Source: Bacteroidota bacterium (GTDB lineage: Bacteria; Bacteroidota; Bacteroidia; Cytophagales; Cyclobacteriaceae). Taken from it: 5,923 bases of DNA. A program made the position numbers and the translations under genes. The notes under the pieces are model-generated. The model did not search any database. It was not told the origin of the DNA and saw only the letters and a list, made by a program, of their open reading frames with translations. The first letter of the stretch is position 1. Each line of letters begins with the position of its first letter. Positions 1 through 5,923 of this stretch are shown piece by piece. Location of the stretch: assembly GCA_024643595.1 (NCBI GenBank), contig JAHEMS010000238.1, positions 1 through 5,923 on the forward strand. The letters run 5' to 3'.

Positions 1-1200
1 CAGTTAGTGGAATTAAAGGTGCACGCTGCTGATGAGCTGGGAATACCTTTAAACGCTAACCTTTCCATTTCTGTTAGCGATGGAGTTGAATCTGTTCTGT
101 TGGATGACGATGCTATTATGAAGTCGAAATCATTCGCGTTTTCAACGTTGAGTGACAAAGCCGAATATGTTCACCATATTCCTTATTTCATGGAGCCGGG
201 AGTTACCGTGCATGGAGTAGCAAAGGATGCGAAGGGGAATGGAATTCCTGCTACCCTTGGCATAGCAGAAGAGGATCATGGGTTGATATCGGTAAACACG
301 AATGACAAAGGTTTATTTATGAAGTCTGGATATGACTCACCGGATTCTATTATGATGGCGATCATGTCATTCAATAATAAGGGTAAGCAGGTCGATGACA
401 TTCAACTTCTTCCAAGAGAATCCGTGCCATTCCATCTTAATCTGCCCTTGATTCCTCTTGCATTGAGGAGTTCAGATGCACTTCAGCGAATCCAAAATAC
501 ACGTCAATTCAAGGATGCTATTCTGTTGAAGGAGGTGGTCATTCAAAGTTCAAAACAAGCGATCCAGGAGCCAAAATTAGTGCTGAATTATGGCAGGCCG
601 GATCATACCGTGCCAGGAGATATGGTTCGATTCGCTGGAAATAATCTTCTGCTGGGTTTGAGGGGACGGGTGCCTGGTTTACAGGTAATTCAGGTGGGCT
701 TTGATGTAACCGTTCGGTTTCGGGGGTTGAATAGCTTAAGCGGTGGGAATGGTGAACCGCTCATCCTGTTAGACGGCATTCCTTTGCCGGATGCACAAAG
801 TGTCAGTTCCGTAGATCAATTCTCGGTTGATCGCATCGAGATTATAAAAAGGCCGGTAGCTATTTATGGCAGCCGGGGTGTGGGAGGTGTGATTGCCATT
901 TTTACCAAAACCGGAAGGGAACTGGATACTGAATTCAAGAAGAAACTGTTCAAAATTCCTGGCTACAATAGGTCAAGTCAATTTCAGTCGCCTGATTATA
1001 GTGTGATCAATGAGAGTAATTCGGATCCGGATTTTCGTACAACCATATTCTGGAAACCCGATGTGAAAACAGATGAGAAAGGAAATGCTTCGGTTCGTTT
1101 TTATACGGCTGACCTGGCTACTCGATATCGCATCGTTGTGGAAGGATTAACGGATCAGGGAATGCCTCTGCGGGCAGTTTCTTATATCACCATCGAGTAA
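1..1200 (+). CDS. TonB plug-domain surface protein without a beta-barrel (3' part of gene)
   Basis: The gene is cut by the window edge: the frame is open from base 1, so the GTG at base 7 is probably not the true start. About 399 residues are visible. In order they are: beta-rich sequence to about residue 60; a carboxypeptidase-regulatory-like beta domain at about 65-135 (VTVHGVAKDAKGNGIPA); a linker; a TonB-receptor plug domain at about 195-305, with LRGRVPGLQV, the LILLDGIPLPD strand and IEIIKRPVAIYGSRGVGGVI; then a basic KIPGYNRSSQF stretch and a C-terminal beta domain beginning DFRTTIFWKPDVKTDEKGN. The protein stops about 95 residues after the plug, so there is no 22-strand barrel and it cannot be an ordinary TonB-dependent transporter. 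From family knowledge, Bacteroidota encode long envelope proteins that join macroglobulin-like (MG2) domains to a plug, and the C-terminal segment resembles those. Its partner and substrate are unknown. It converges on priA with one base between the stop codons. The plug call is firm; the MG2 part is inferred, since it would lie upstream. Confidence 0.85.
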   Translation, partial: QLVELKVHAADELGIPLNANLSISVSDGVESVLLDDDAIMKSKSFAFSTLSDKAEYVHHIPYFMEPGVTVHGVAKDAKGNGIPATLGIAEEDHGLISVNTNDKGLFMKSGYDSPDSIMMAIMSFNNKGKQVDDIQLLPRESVPFHLNLPLIPLALRSSDALQRIQNTRQFKDAILLKEVVIQSSKQAIQEPKLVLNYGRPDHTVPGDMVRFAGNNLLLGLRGRVPGLQVIQVGFDVTVRFRGLNSLSGGNGEPLILLDGIPLPDAQSVSSVDQFSVDRIEIIKRPVAIYGSRGVGGVIAIFTKTGRELDTEFKKKLFKIPGYNRSSQFQSPDYSVINESNSDPDFRTTIFWKPDVKTDEKGNASVRFYTADLATRYRIVVEGLTDQGMPLRAVSYITIE

Positions 1201-1201
1201 C

Positions 1202-3715
1202 CTAAACCGGATCCACATCAAATACAATTCGTACACTTCGATATTCTTTCTGTTGTAGCACAAGGGTAGCGGTATGAGTCAATGTGTGTTTTATTTCGTG
1301 AAGTTTCCCCTGGTCGCGGTTAATCTTCACCAGTATATTCATCAGGTGTTCATTCCTGATTTTTGAAATCATCGGTTCGCCGGGACCAAGGATGCGAACG
1401 TGCTTCAATTGATTTTTTAATTCACGGGCATATCGATCAGCTACTTCTACCACTACTTTTTTGTCTGCGTGCTTGAAGATGATTTCCACCAGGCGAGTAT
1501 AAGGCGGATAAAAATGCTCCTGGCGATCGACCAATTGATCTTGTAAAAATCCCTGAACATTATTTTCAATCACATAACGAAAAAGCAGGTGATTGGGATC
1601 AGCGGTTTGCAGTACAACTTTTCCTTTCGTTGCCCTTCGCCCTGCGCGCCCGCTCACCTGTGTGATCAATTGAAAGGCTCTTTCATACGAACGGAAATCA
1701 GGGAAGTGCATCATGCGATCGGTATCAAACACGCCTACTAAACTGACGCGATCAAAGTCGAGGCCCTTGGTGACCATCTGTGTTCCTACCAGAATATTTG
1801 TTTTACCACTTTCAAATCCTTCAAGGATGTTTTCATATCCGGATCTTGAACGTGTGGTGTCCAGGTCCATCCGTTGGATTGTTGTTTCCGGAAAATGAAG
1901 TTTTAATTCTTCTTCCAGTTTTTCAGTGCCATAACCCAGCGTGAGTATTCTCTTTGAGCTGCAGGTAGGGCATTGCTTGGGAAGTTCTTCGCGGTATCCG
2001 CAGTAATGACAAATCATCGCGTGGCGATATTGATGATAGGTGAGGCTCACCGAGCAGTTGATGCACTTGGGTATCCAGTTACAGTCTTCGCACTGGACCA
2101 TAGGCGAATAACCTCTGCGGTTCTGAAACAAAATCACCTGCTCATTTTTTTTGAGGACTTCTTTTATTTCATTAAGCAGGCGGGTAGAGAATTCTCCTTT
2201 ATTGGTTTTGCGTCTTTTCTCCTGCGAGAGATCTGCAAAGATGATTTCCGGTAATTGCGCTTCACCAAAACGTTCCTGTAAATTGACAAATCCATATTTA
2301 CCAGATTTAGCCTGGAAATAAGATTCCACCGAAGGGGTAGCACTGCCCAACAAAACTTTTGCGTGATGAATTTGTGCAATCACCATAGCTACATCTCGTG
2401 CGTGATAGCGTGGCGCCGGGTCATGTTGCTTATAAGAGGGATCATGTTCTTCATCAACGATAATCAACCCGAGATTATCAAAAGGGAGAAAGATAGACGA
2501 GCGCACGCCTACTACAAATCGCAATTTTCCGGTAAGCACACCATTCCAAACTTCTACCCGTTCATTGTCTGAAAATTTGGAATGATACACGCCCATGTCT
2601 GAACCGAACATTTTTTTCAGCCGCTGGACAATCTGAGTCGTAAGAGCGATTTCGGGCAATAGGTACAATACCTGCGATCCGCCTTCCATCGCCTTACGAA
2701 TCAGGTCAATGTAGATTTCTGTTTTGCCGCTACCGGTAACGCCATGCAGGAGCGTGGCCGTATGTTCTTCAAACCCTTTCAGTATTTCATTGCGCGCTTT
2801 CTCCTGGGTCTCGCTGAGCAGCACAGGATGGTCATGAATGTTATCAGGAAAACCAAAGCGAGGGACAATTACTTCAAATTCTTCCAACACATTATTTTTA
2901 ATCAACGTGTCAACGGAAGATGCTGAAATTTCTCCATCCATCAGTTTAGATTTGTGAAGTCCTTGCTGGTTGAGTTCCGGATGTGAGAATACGGGCACTT
3001 CCTGTAGATATTTCAACAGCACCGCTTCCTGCTTTGGCTTGGATATAAATTTTTCGAACAACACTTCCAGGCTTTTCTTGTTGACATATTCCGGGTGAAT
3101 GCGAACATGCTTCTCTGTCTTCGGCCTGAATTTTTCTTTCACTTGTTCAAACAGAATGATCGCATCCTTCGATGACAATGATTTTAGAATACTGTAAATG
3201 GTTTTGGCCCCCAGCAGCTTTGATACATCGGAGTAACTAAGCGTATCTGATTTCAGCCGGGCTAATAGTATTCTTTCTTTCTCAGAGAAGTCAAAATCAG
3301 AATCATCCATGTCGAAGCCGGGCTTCAGTTGTACCATGGATTCGCTGGAGAGTTTCAAACCAGAAGGTAAGGCAGCATTCACCACTTCTCCCATGGTGCA
3401 GAGATAGTAATCAGCAATCCATTGATACAGTTGAAACTGCGGCGTATAAATTACTTCATGTTCGTCCAGTAGTTCAAGGATGTATTTGGCTTCGTAATCT
3501 TTGGGCGGCTCATGGTGCAGGGTAACCACAATTCCCGTAAGAATTTTCTTTTGGCCAAACGGAACAATTACGCGCTGGCCCACTTTCACGTTAGCTTCCA
3601 TCACCTTAGGCACACGATAGGTAAAGAGCCGCGCAATGGGCACCGGCAGCACAATCTCCACAAAAATGGTGTCCTGGTCGGCAGGATTAAATAGGTCGGC
3701 TTCGGGTGCGCTCAT
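1202..3715 (-). CDS. priA: Primosomal protein N' (replication restart helicase PriA)
   Basis: PriA is a superfamily 2 3'-to-5' DNA helicase that recognises stalled or repaired forks and starts reloading of the replicative helicase. The 837-residue product carries the full set of hallmarks: an N-terminal 3'-DNA-binding domain (about 17-120, VEIVLPVPIARLFTYRVP); a winged-helix region (about 140-235); Walker A GVTGSGKTE at 325-333; DEEH box at 421-424; GSATPS at 457-462; and a Cys-rich insertion with eight cysteines in four pairs (542/545, 551/554, 569/572, 582/585) expected to bind two zinc ions. GTQMVTKGLDFD (644-655) and QVSGRAGR (686-693) are the late helicase motifs, followed by the PriA C-terminal domain. 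E. coli PriA is 732 residues; a longer form is usual in Bacteroidota. The start ATG at 3713-3715 is the only Met ahead of the first conserved strand (the next is residue 39), although it leaves a non-conserved N-terminal extension of about 16 residues. No frameshift or missing catalytic residue is visible. It is divergent from the dioxygenase gene. Confidence 0.97.
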   Translation of the reverse strand: MSAPEADLFNPADQDTIFVEIVLPVPIARLFTYRVPKVMEANVKVGQRVIVPFGQKKILTGIVVTLHHEPPKDYEAKYILELLDEHEVIYTPQFQLYQWIADYYLCTMGEVVNAALPSGLKLSSESMVQLKPGFDMDDSDFDFSEKERILLARLKSDTLSYSDVSKLLGAKTIYSILKSLSSKDAIILFEQVKEKFRPKTEKHVRIHPEYVNKKSLEVLFEKFISKPKQEAVLLKYLQEVPVFSHPELNQQGLHKSKLMDGEISASSVDTLIKNNVLEEFEVIVPRFGFPDNIHDHPVLLSETQEKARNEILKGFEEHTATLLHGVTGSGKTEIYIDLIRKAMEGGSQVLYLLPEIALTTQIVQRLKKMFGSDMGVYHSKFSDNERVEVWNGVLTGKLRFVVGVRSSIFLPFDNLGLIIVDEEHDPSYKQHDPAPRYHARDVAMVIAQIHHAKVLLGSATPSVESYFQAKSGKYGFVNLQERFGEAQLPEIIFADLSQEKRRKTNKGEFSTRLLNEIKEVLKKNEQVILFQNRRGYSPMVQCEDCNWIPKCINCSVSLTYHQYRHAMICHYCGYREELPKQCPTCSSKRILTLGYGTEKLEEELKLHFPETTIQRMDLDTTRSRSGYENILEGFESGKTNILVGTQMVTKGLDFDRVSLVGVFDTDRMMHFPDFRSYERAFQLITQVSGRAGRRATKGKVVLQTADPNHLLFRYVIENNVQGFLQDQLVDRQEHFYPPYTRLVEIIFKHADKKVVVEVADRYARELKNQLKHVRILGPGEPMISKIRNEHLMNILVKINRDQGKLHEIKHTLTHTATLVLQQKEYRSVRIVFDVDPV

Positions 3716-3745
3716 TGAATTAGGTGATAGTGCGAAGTTAAGTGA

Positions 3746-3775
3746 TTTGCATTAAGTAGCCGTGTCTAAATTTTG
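3746..3775 (+). promoter_or_regulatory. Candidate Bacteroidota-type promoter for the dioxygenase gene
   Basis: A TTTG at 3746-3749 is followed after 17 bases by TAAATTTTG (3767-3775). This resembles the Bacteroidota housekeeping promoter (TTTG near -33, TAnnTTTG near -7), with one extra base inside the -7 element or, read one base later, one mismatch. Transcription would start near 3782 and give a leader of about 115 bases. It competes with the TATAAT-plus-palindrome arrangement at 3813-3831. For priA on the other strand I saw only a weak TAACTTCG (complement of 3733-3740), with no well-placed -33 element. Confidence 0.25.
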
Positions 3776-3812
3776 GATGACATAGTGGAAAATTCCGGGT
3801 TGTTGCGTGGAA

Positions 3813-3831
3813 TATAATTAACCTAGGTTAA
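3813..3831 (+). promoter_or_regulatory. TATAAT hexamer abutting a 14-bp palindromic candidate operator
   Basis: TATAAT occupies 3813-3818, and its last T is the first base of the perfect palindrome TTAACCTAGGTTAA (3818-3831). The two-fold symmetry, with 7-bp half-sites and no spacer, fits a dimeric repressor site placed over a start point, about 65 bases before the chosen dioxygenase ATG. No -35-like element stands 16-18 bases upstream of the TATAAT, so the promoter itself is uncertain. No regulator gene is present in the window. The palindrome is directly visible; its role as an operator is inference. Confidence 0.4.
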
Positions 3832-3854
3832 GATCGTACTACCTTACGGAAACT

Positions 3855-3881
3855 ACGGAATTAATATGCCAGGCATTCCGT
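3855..3881 (+). promoter_or_regulatory. Leader hairpin around an alternative ATG
   Basis: ACGGAAT (3855-3861) pairs with ATTCCGT (3875-3881) across a 13-base loop containing the in-frame ATG at 3866. An alternative pairing exists, because ACGGAA also occurs at 3846-3851. If it forms in the mRNA, the upstream ATG would sit in the loop, while the preferred ATG at 3896 lies 14 bases beyond the stem. A seven-base stem with a large loop is weak and may be chance. Confidence 0.25.
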
Positions 3882-3895
3882 TACTTTACGGGAAC

Positions 3896-4762
3896 ATGAA
3901 ACGAAGGGATTTTATTTCACAATCTTTTATAGGAATCAGCACCATGAGCACACTCAGTTCTTTTATGAATACGATGGATGAGTTAACGCCATCAGAACAA
4001 ATCATGCCTGCCTTGTTTATCGGGCATGGCAGCCCCATGAACGCCATCGAGCAAAATGAATACAATCACTCATGGGCAGCGTTGGGTAAAAAGCTTCCCC
4101 GCCCTAAGGCCATACTCACCATCTCAGCACACTGGCTTACCCGCGATACACGCGTAACGGCTATGGAGCGCCCACAGACCATTCACGACTTTGGTGGATT
4201 TCCCCAAGCGTTGTTTGATGCGCAGTACCCGGCACCGGGTTCACCAGACTTTGCAGAACTCACCAAAAAAATCGTTACCAAAACAAGTGTTCAATCGGAT
4301 ATGGAATGGGGTCTCGATCATGGCACGTGGAGTTTTTTATTACCGATGTATCCACAGGCAGATATTCCGGTGTATCAACTTAGCCTGGACTATTATAAGC
4401 CCATGTCTTATCATTATGAGCTGGCGTGTGAGCTTCGTGAGCTGCGCAGGAAAGGAGTGATGATCATCGGCAGTGGCAACATTGTTCACAACCTCAGGGT
4501 ATTGAATTTCTCCGGCAAGCCGTACGACTGGGCCACGGAGTTTGACGAAAAGATCAAGTCCTACCTGGTGAACAAAAATCATGAAGGGATTATCCGCTAT
4601 GATCAGTTAGGCAATGCTGCGAAAATGTCGGTGCCTACACCGGATCACTACCTGCCTTTGATTTATTCCATTGCCCAACAGGAAAATAAGGAGGAGGTTA
4701 CTTTTTTTAATGAAAAGACTGAAATGGGATCCGTGTCGATGCGGTCGTTTGTAGTACAATAG
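3896..4762 (+). CDS. ygiD: 4,5-DOPA-dioxygenase-like extradiol ring-cleavage enzyme (LigB superfamily, YgiD type)
   Basis: Class III extradiol dioxygenases open catechol rings next to the hydroxyl pair; E. coli YgiD acts on L-DOPA and its relatives in plants make betalamic acid. The match to remembered E. coli YgiD is nearly colinear: FIGHGSPMNAIE, ISAHWLTRDTRVTAME, IHDFGGFPQALFDAQYPAPGSP, DHGTWSFLLPMYP, GSGNIVHNL, PTPDHYLPL and EMGSVSMRS. In the 288-residue product the four metal-ligand histidines, by alignment with YgiD His22/57/177/234, are His44, His79, His198 and His251; His142 (DHGTW) is also conserved. The ATG at 3896 was chosen because it gives MKRRDFISQS, a leader common in Bacteroidota, with GGGAA five bases upstream. 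The ATG at 3866 would add ten unconserved residues. The leader has a twin-arginine-like RRDF followed by a weakly hydrophobic, Ser/Thr-rich stretch and no clear AxA cleavage site, so export is uncertain. The physiological substrate cannot be read from sequence. The gene stands alone and ends at a terminator hairpin. Confidence 0.93.
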   Translation: MKRRDFISQSFIGISTMSTLSSFMNTMDELTPSEQIMPALFIGHGSPMNAIEQNEYNHSWAALGKKLPRPKAILTISAHWLTRDTRVTAMERPQTIHDFGGFPQALFDAQYPAPGSPDFAELTKKIVTKTSVQSDMEWGLDHGTWSFLLPMYPQADIPVYQLSLDYYKPMSYHYELACELRELRRKGVMIIGSGNIVHNLRVLNFSGKPYDWATEFDEKIKSYLVNKNHEGIIRYDQLGNAAKMSVPTPDHYLPLIYSIAQQENKEEVTFFNEKTEMGSVSMRSFVVQ

Positions 4763-4788
4763 CCGGAAATAGCATTGACTAAAAAAGT

Positions 4789-4816
4789 AAGACCTCTGCG
4801 TTGCGGCAGAGGTCTT
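4789..4816. terminator. Bidirectional intrinsic terminator
   Basis: AAGACCTCTGC (4789-4799) pairs perfectly with GCAGAGGTCTT (4806-4816) over the six-base loop GTTGCG, giving an 11-bp GC-rich stem. It is followed by TTTAATTTA on the + strand. On the - strand it is followed by a six-T run, the complement of 4781-4786. It lies between the stops of two convergent genes (4762 and 4839) and is well placed to end both transcripts; the T tract is better for the minus-strand gene. Confidence 0.9.
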
Positions 4817-4838
4817 TAATTTAGTGATGCCCTCATGA

Positions 4839-5555
4839 TCAATGGGATTTAGTGATCAAAATACCTTTCACTTGTTCATACTGTGGACTGTTATATCCAA
4901 AGCTGCCCCGCAGGTACCTTTTTATCGCTCGTGCGATCTCCACAATTGAGTCATCTTTACCCCACATGAGTTCATCACGTAGCACGCGGGCGTTGCTCCA
5001 GGGCACACGCGCATCTGTGACACGATGGTTAAGGCGGTGTAACTCTGCCACCTTGTTCTTCAATCCTTCCACAGAAAGATCTGCATCAAAGGATAGATAG
5101 CGTGGTTCTGTGCCTACCGTCTCCACGAGTTTCTCAAACCAGTCGGCTTTGCTGACAAAGGCCAACTGGAATCTTGAGCGCTTCACGGATGATTCGGCGC
5201 TGGCCTCATCCATCTTTTTAAGGATAGTTTTGCCGGGCATTCGTCCCATCAATTCGCGGATAATCCCTCGCGCATCAGCCAGCTTTTCTGCGGATGCCCC
5301 GGATGCCTCGAGCGTTCGCATTACCCTTGCCGCATGTGCCGGCAGCTGATCGAATACCTGCCTGCGTGCATTCACTTCATTGTCGAAGTGCACCTTGGTC
5401 TCTTTCACTTTTTCAAGTACCTGGCGGACCGCTTCCATTTGTACCTGAAGATTTTCAATGCGGAGGTTTTGGCGACCGGGATTGTACTTACCTCCGTACC
5501 CGGTGCAGTAACCTATCAACTCGTTGAAGGCCTGCATGGTTTTGACAGTTGTCAT
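4839..5555 (-). CDS. Conserved hypothetical alpha-helical protein (Bacteroidota family)
   Basis: No function recognised. The 238-residue product is charged and largely helical, with no signal peptide or membrane segment, so probably cytoplasmic. Visible blocks are an N-terminal GYCTGYGGKYNPGRQNLRI (about 15-33), a long heptad-like helix with possible coiled coil (about 34-100), a basic middle section, and a C-terminal PWSNARVLRDELMW (185-198) followed by RYLRGSFGYNSPQYEQVKGI (213-232). From memory, Bacteroidota proteins of this length end in a similar SNAR...VYGxxSPQYKQV-type pattern and have no assigned role; this family link rests on memory and was not searched. I chose ATG at 5553-5555 (MTTVKTMQ) over an upstream ATG at 5616-5618, because the 21 extra residues would be translated through an inverted repeat and look unlike the rest. 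It is convergent with the dioxygenase gene and shares its terminator. No clear promoter was seen; an inverted repeat lies about 20 bases upstream of the start. Confidence 0.75.
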   Translation of the reverse strand: MTTVKTMQAFNELIGYCTGYGGKYNPGRQNLRIENLQVQMEAVRQVLEKVKETKVHFDNEVNARRQVFDQLPAHAARVMRTLEASGASAEKLADARGIIRELMGRMPGKTILKKMDEASAESSVKRSRFQLAFVSKADWFEKLVETVGTEPRYLSFDADLSVEGLKNKVAELHRLNHRVTDARVPWSNARVLRDELMWGKDDSIVEIARAIKRYLRGSFGYNSPQYEQVKGILITKSH

Positions 5556-5574
5556 ATAAATTTGATTTATGATG

Positions 5575-5607
5575 ATACAACGTAACACCCCTATGCTAAC
5601 GTTGTGT
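5575..5607. repeat. Inverted repeat upstream of the hypothetical gene
   Basis: ACAACGT (5577-5583) is the reverse complement of ACGTTGT (5599-5605). One G-T wobble and one A-T pair extend the stem to nine pairs (5575-5583 with 5599-5607), around a 15-base loop. It lies 19 bases before the start codon at 5555, so it could be a 5' leader hairpin or operator for that gene, or the edge of a dispersed intergenic repeat that continues towards 5923. Which of these is right cannot be told from one copy. Confidence 0.5.
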
Positions 5608-5923
5608 TTATAGAGCACTTTTTTTAAAACTTTATTTTTTTGTAAATCACCAACTTAAAGTGGGGGAGTACGTTCAATTGCGGCCAACGGGATGTTTCAT
5701 GATACGCTTTCGCTGAAGGGTATTTTTACTCGCCAGATGTATGGAATGCTATCGGGGATAGGGCAGACGATAGACCGAACCTATGCTAGCGAATCACCAC
5801 CTTGGCCGATGAGCTACTTCGCGCACCCTGTTGTCGTTAAGGCTGCCCTCCCTGCTATTGATGGTTACCCGGGTTTGTATCGTTCCACACCCTGCATGGT
5901 ATCTATGGTAGGGAAGGGTTGAA
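5608..5923. other. Gene-poor tail with AT-rich tract and one weak 76-codon open frame
   Basis: There is no recognisable gene here. Bases 5619-5645 are a T-rich and A-rich tract; the rest is of more even composition. The only open frame of note on the + strand runs from ATG 5692 to TGA 5920-5922 (76 residues, beginning MFHDTLSLKGIFTRQMYG). It has no domain I know, an unusual Pro/Met/Tyr-rich composition and no clear ribosome binding site, so I do not call it a gene. The 12-base string CCTATGCTAACG (5590-5601), inside the preceding inverted repeat, recurs with one mismatch as CCTATGCTAGCG at 5780-5791. The stretch may be a dispersed repeat or a decayed remnant, and it continues beyond the window. 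Confidence 0.4.

Noticed and set aside
1713..2572. Several + strand open frames of 60-93 codons inside the priA region.
   Set aside because: They lie antisense to a complete, motif-rich priA and their translations show no domain; they are shadows of its codon structure.
3866..3895. Extension of the dioxygenase to the ATG at 3866.
   Set aside because: It adds MPGIPLLYGN, which does not resemble any known leader, whereas the next ATG gives a typical MKRRDF start with a purine-rich site just upstream.
4819..4856. Ten-base direct repeat ATTTAGTGAT (4819-4828 and 4847-4856).
   Set aside because: It is short and AT-rich, one copy encodes the end of the minus-strand protein, and no element lies between the copies; most likely chance.
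4852..5585. Overlapping + strand open frames of 77-83 codons opposite the helical hypothetical gene.
   Set aside because: Products are rich in Ser/Arg/Cys with no recognisable domain, while the minus-strand product has family-like conserved blocks and ends at a good terminator.
5575..5607. Integron attC-like site, because AAC and GTT ends face each other around a small stem (ATACAAC...GTTGTGT).
   Set aside because: At 33 bases it is shorter than a functional attC, it lacks the second inner pair of core boxes and extrahelical bases, and both outer boxes have mismatches. No integrase or cassette array is in the window.
5556..5618. Extension of the hypothetical protein to the ATG at 5616-5618.
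   Set aside because: It would place an inverted repeat inside the coding region and add 21 residues unlike the conserved start MTTVKTMQ.
5789..5822. GCGAA...TTCGC inverted repeat as a possible hairpin.
   Set aside because: Only five pairs around a 24-base loop, with no T run; not a credible terminator or operator.

Overview
This window looks like ordinary chromosomal DNA from a Bacteroidota bacterium, probably of the Cytophagia/Cytophagales type. The evidence is a cell-surface protein with a TonB plug domain but no barrel, a long PriA, a Bacteroidota-type YgiD-like dioxygenase with a twin-arginine-like leader, and an uncharacterised helical protein family that I remember only from Bacteroidota. 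The lineage below phylum is inference.

Layout: (1) 1-1200 (+) is the 3' end of a large surface protein whose 5' part lies outside the window. It has a carboxypeptidase-regulatory-like beta domain, a TonB plug domain and a short C-terminal beta domain. (2) 1202-3715 (-) is complete priA, the replication-restart helicase, convergent with gene 1 and separated from it by a single base. (3) 3716-3895 is a divergent intergenic region holding candidate promoter elements and a perfect 14-bp palindrome, TTAACCTAGGTTAA. (4) 3896-4762 (+) is a ygiD-type extradiol dioxygenase of the LigB superfamily. (5) 4789-4816 is a strong bidirectional terminator between convergent genes. (6) 4839-5555 (-) is a conserved hypothetical alpha-helical protein. 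(7) 5556-5923 contains an inverted repeat, an AT-rich tract and a gene-poor tail with only one weak 76-codon open frame.

The genes do not form an obvious pathway. Each appears to be its own transcription unit (+, -, +, -), so no operon can be argued. priA is housekeeping, the dioxygenase is accessory metabolism of catechol-type compounds, and the surface protein belongs to the outer-membrane system of Bacteroidota. I found no mobile-element gene, CRISPR array, tRNA or rRNA, and no convincing undescribed multi-gene system. The points most worth a second look are the palindrome by the dioxygenase promoter, the export-like leader on the dioxygenase, the barrel-less plug protein and the unexplained repeat-like tail after 5575.
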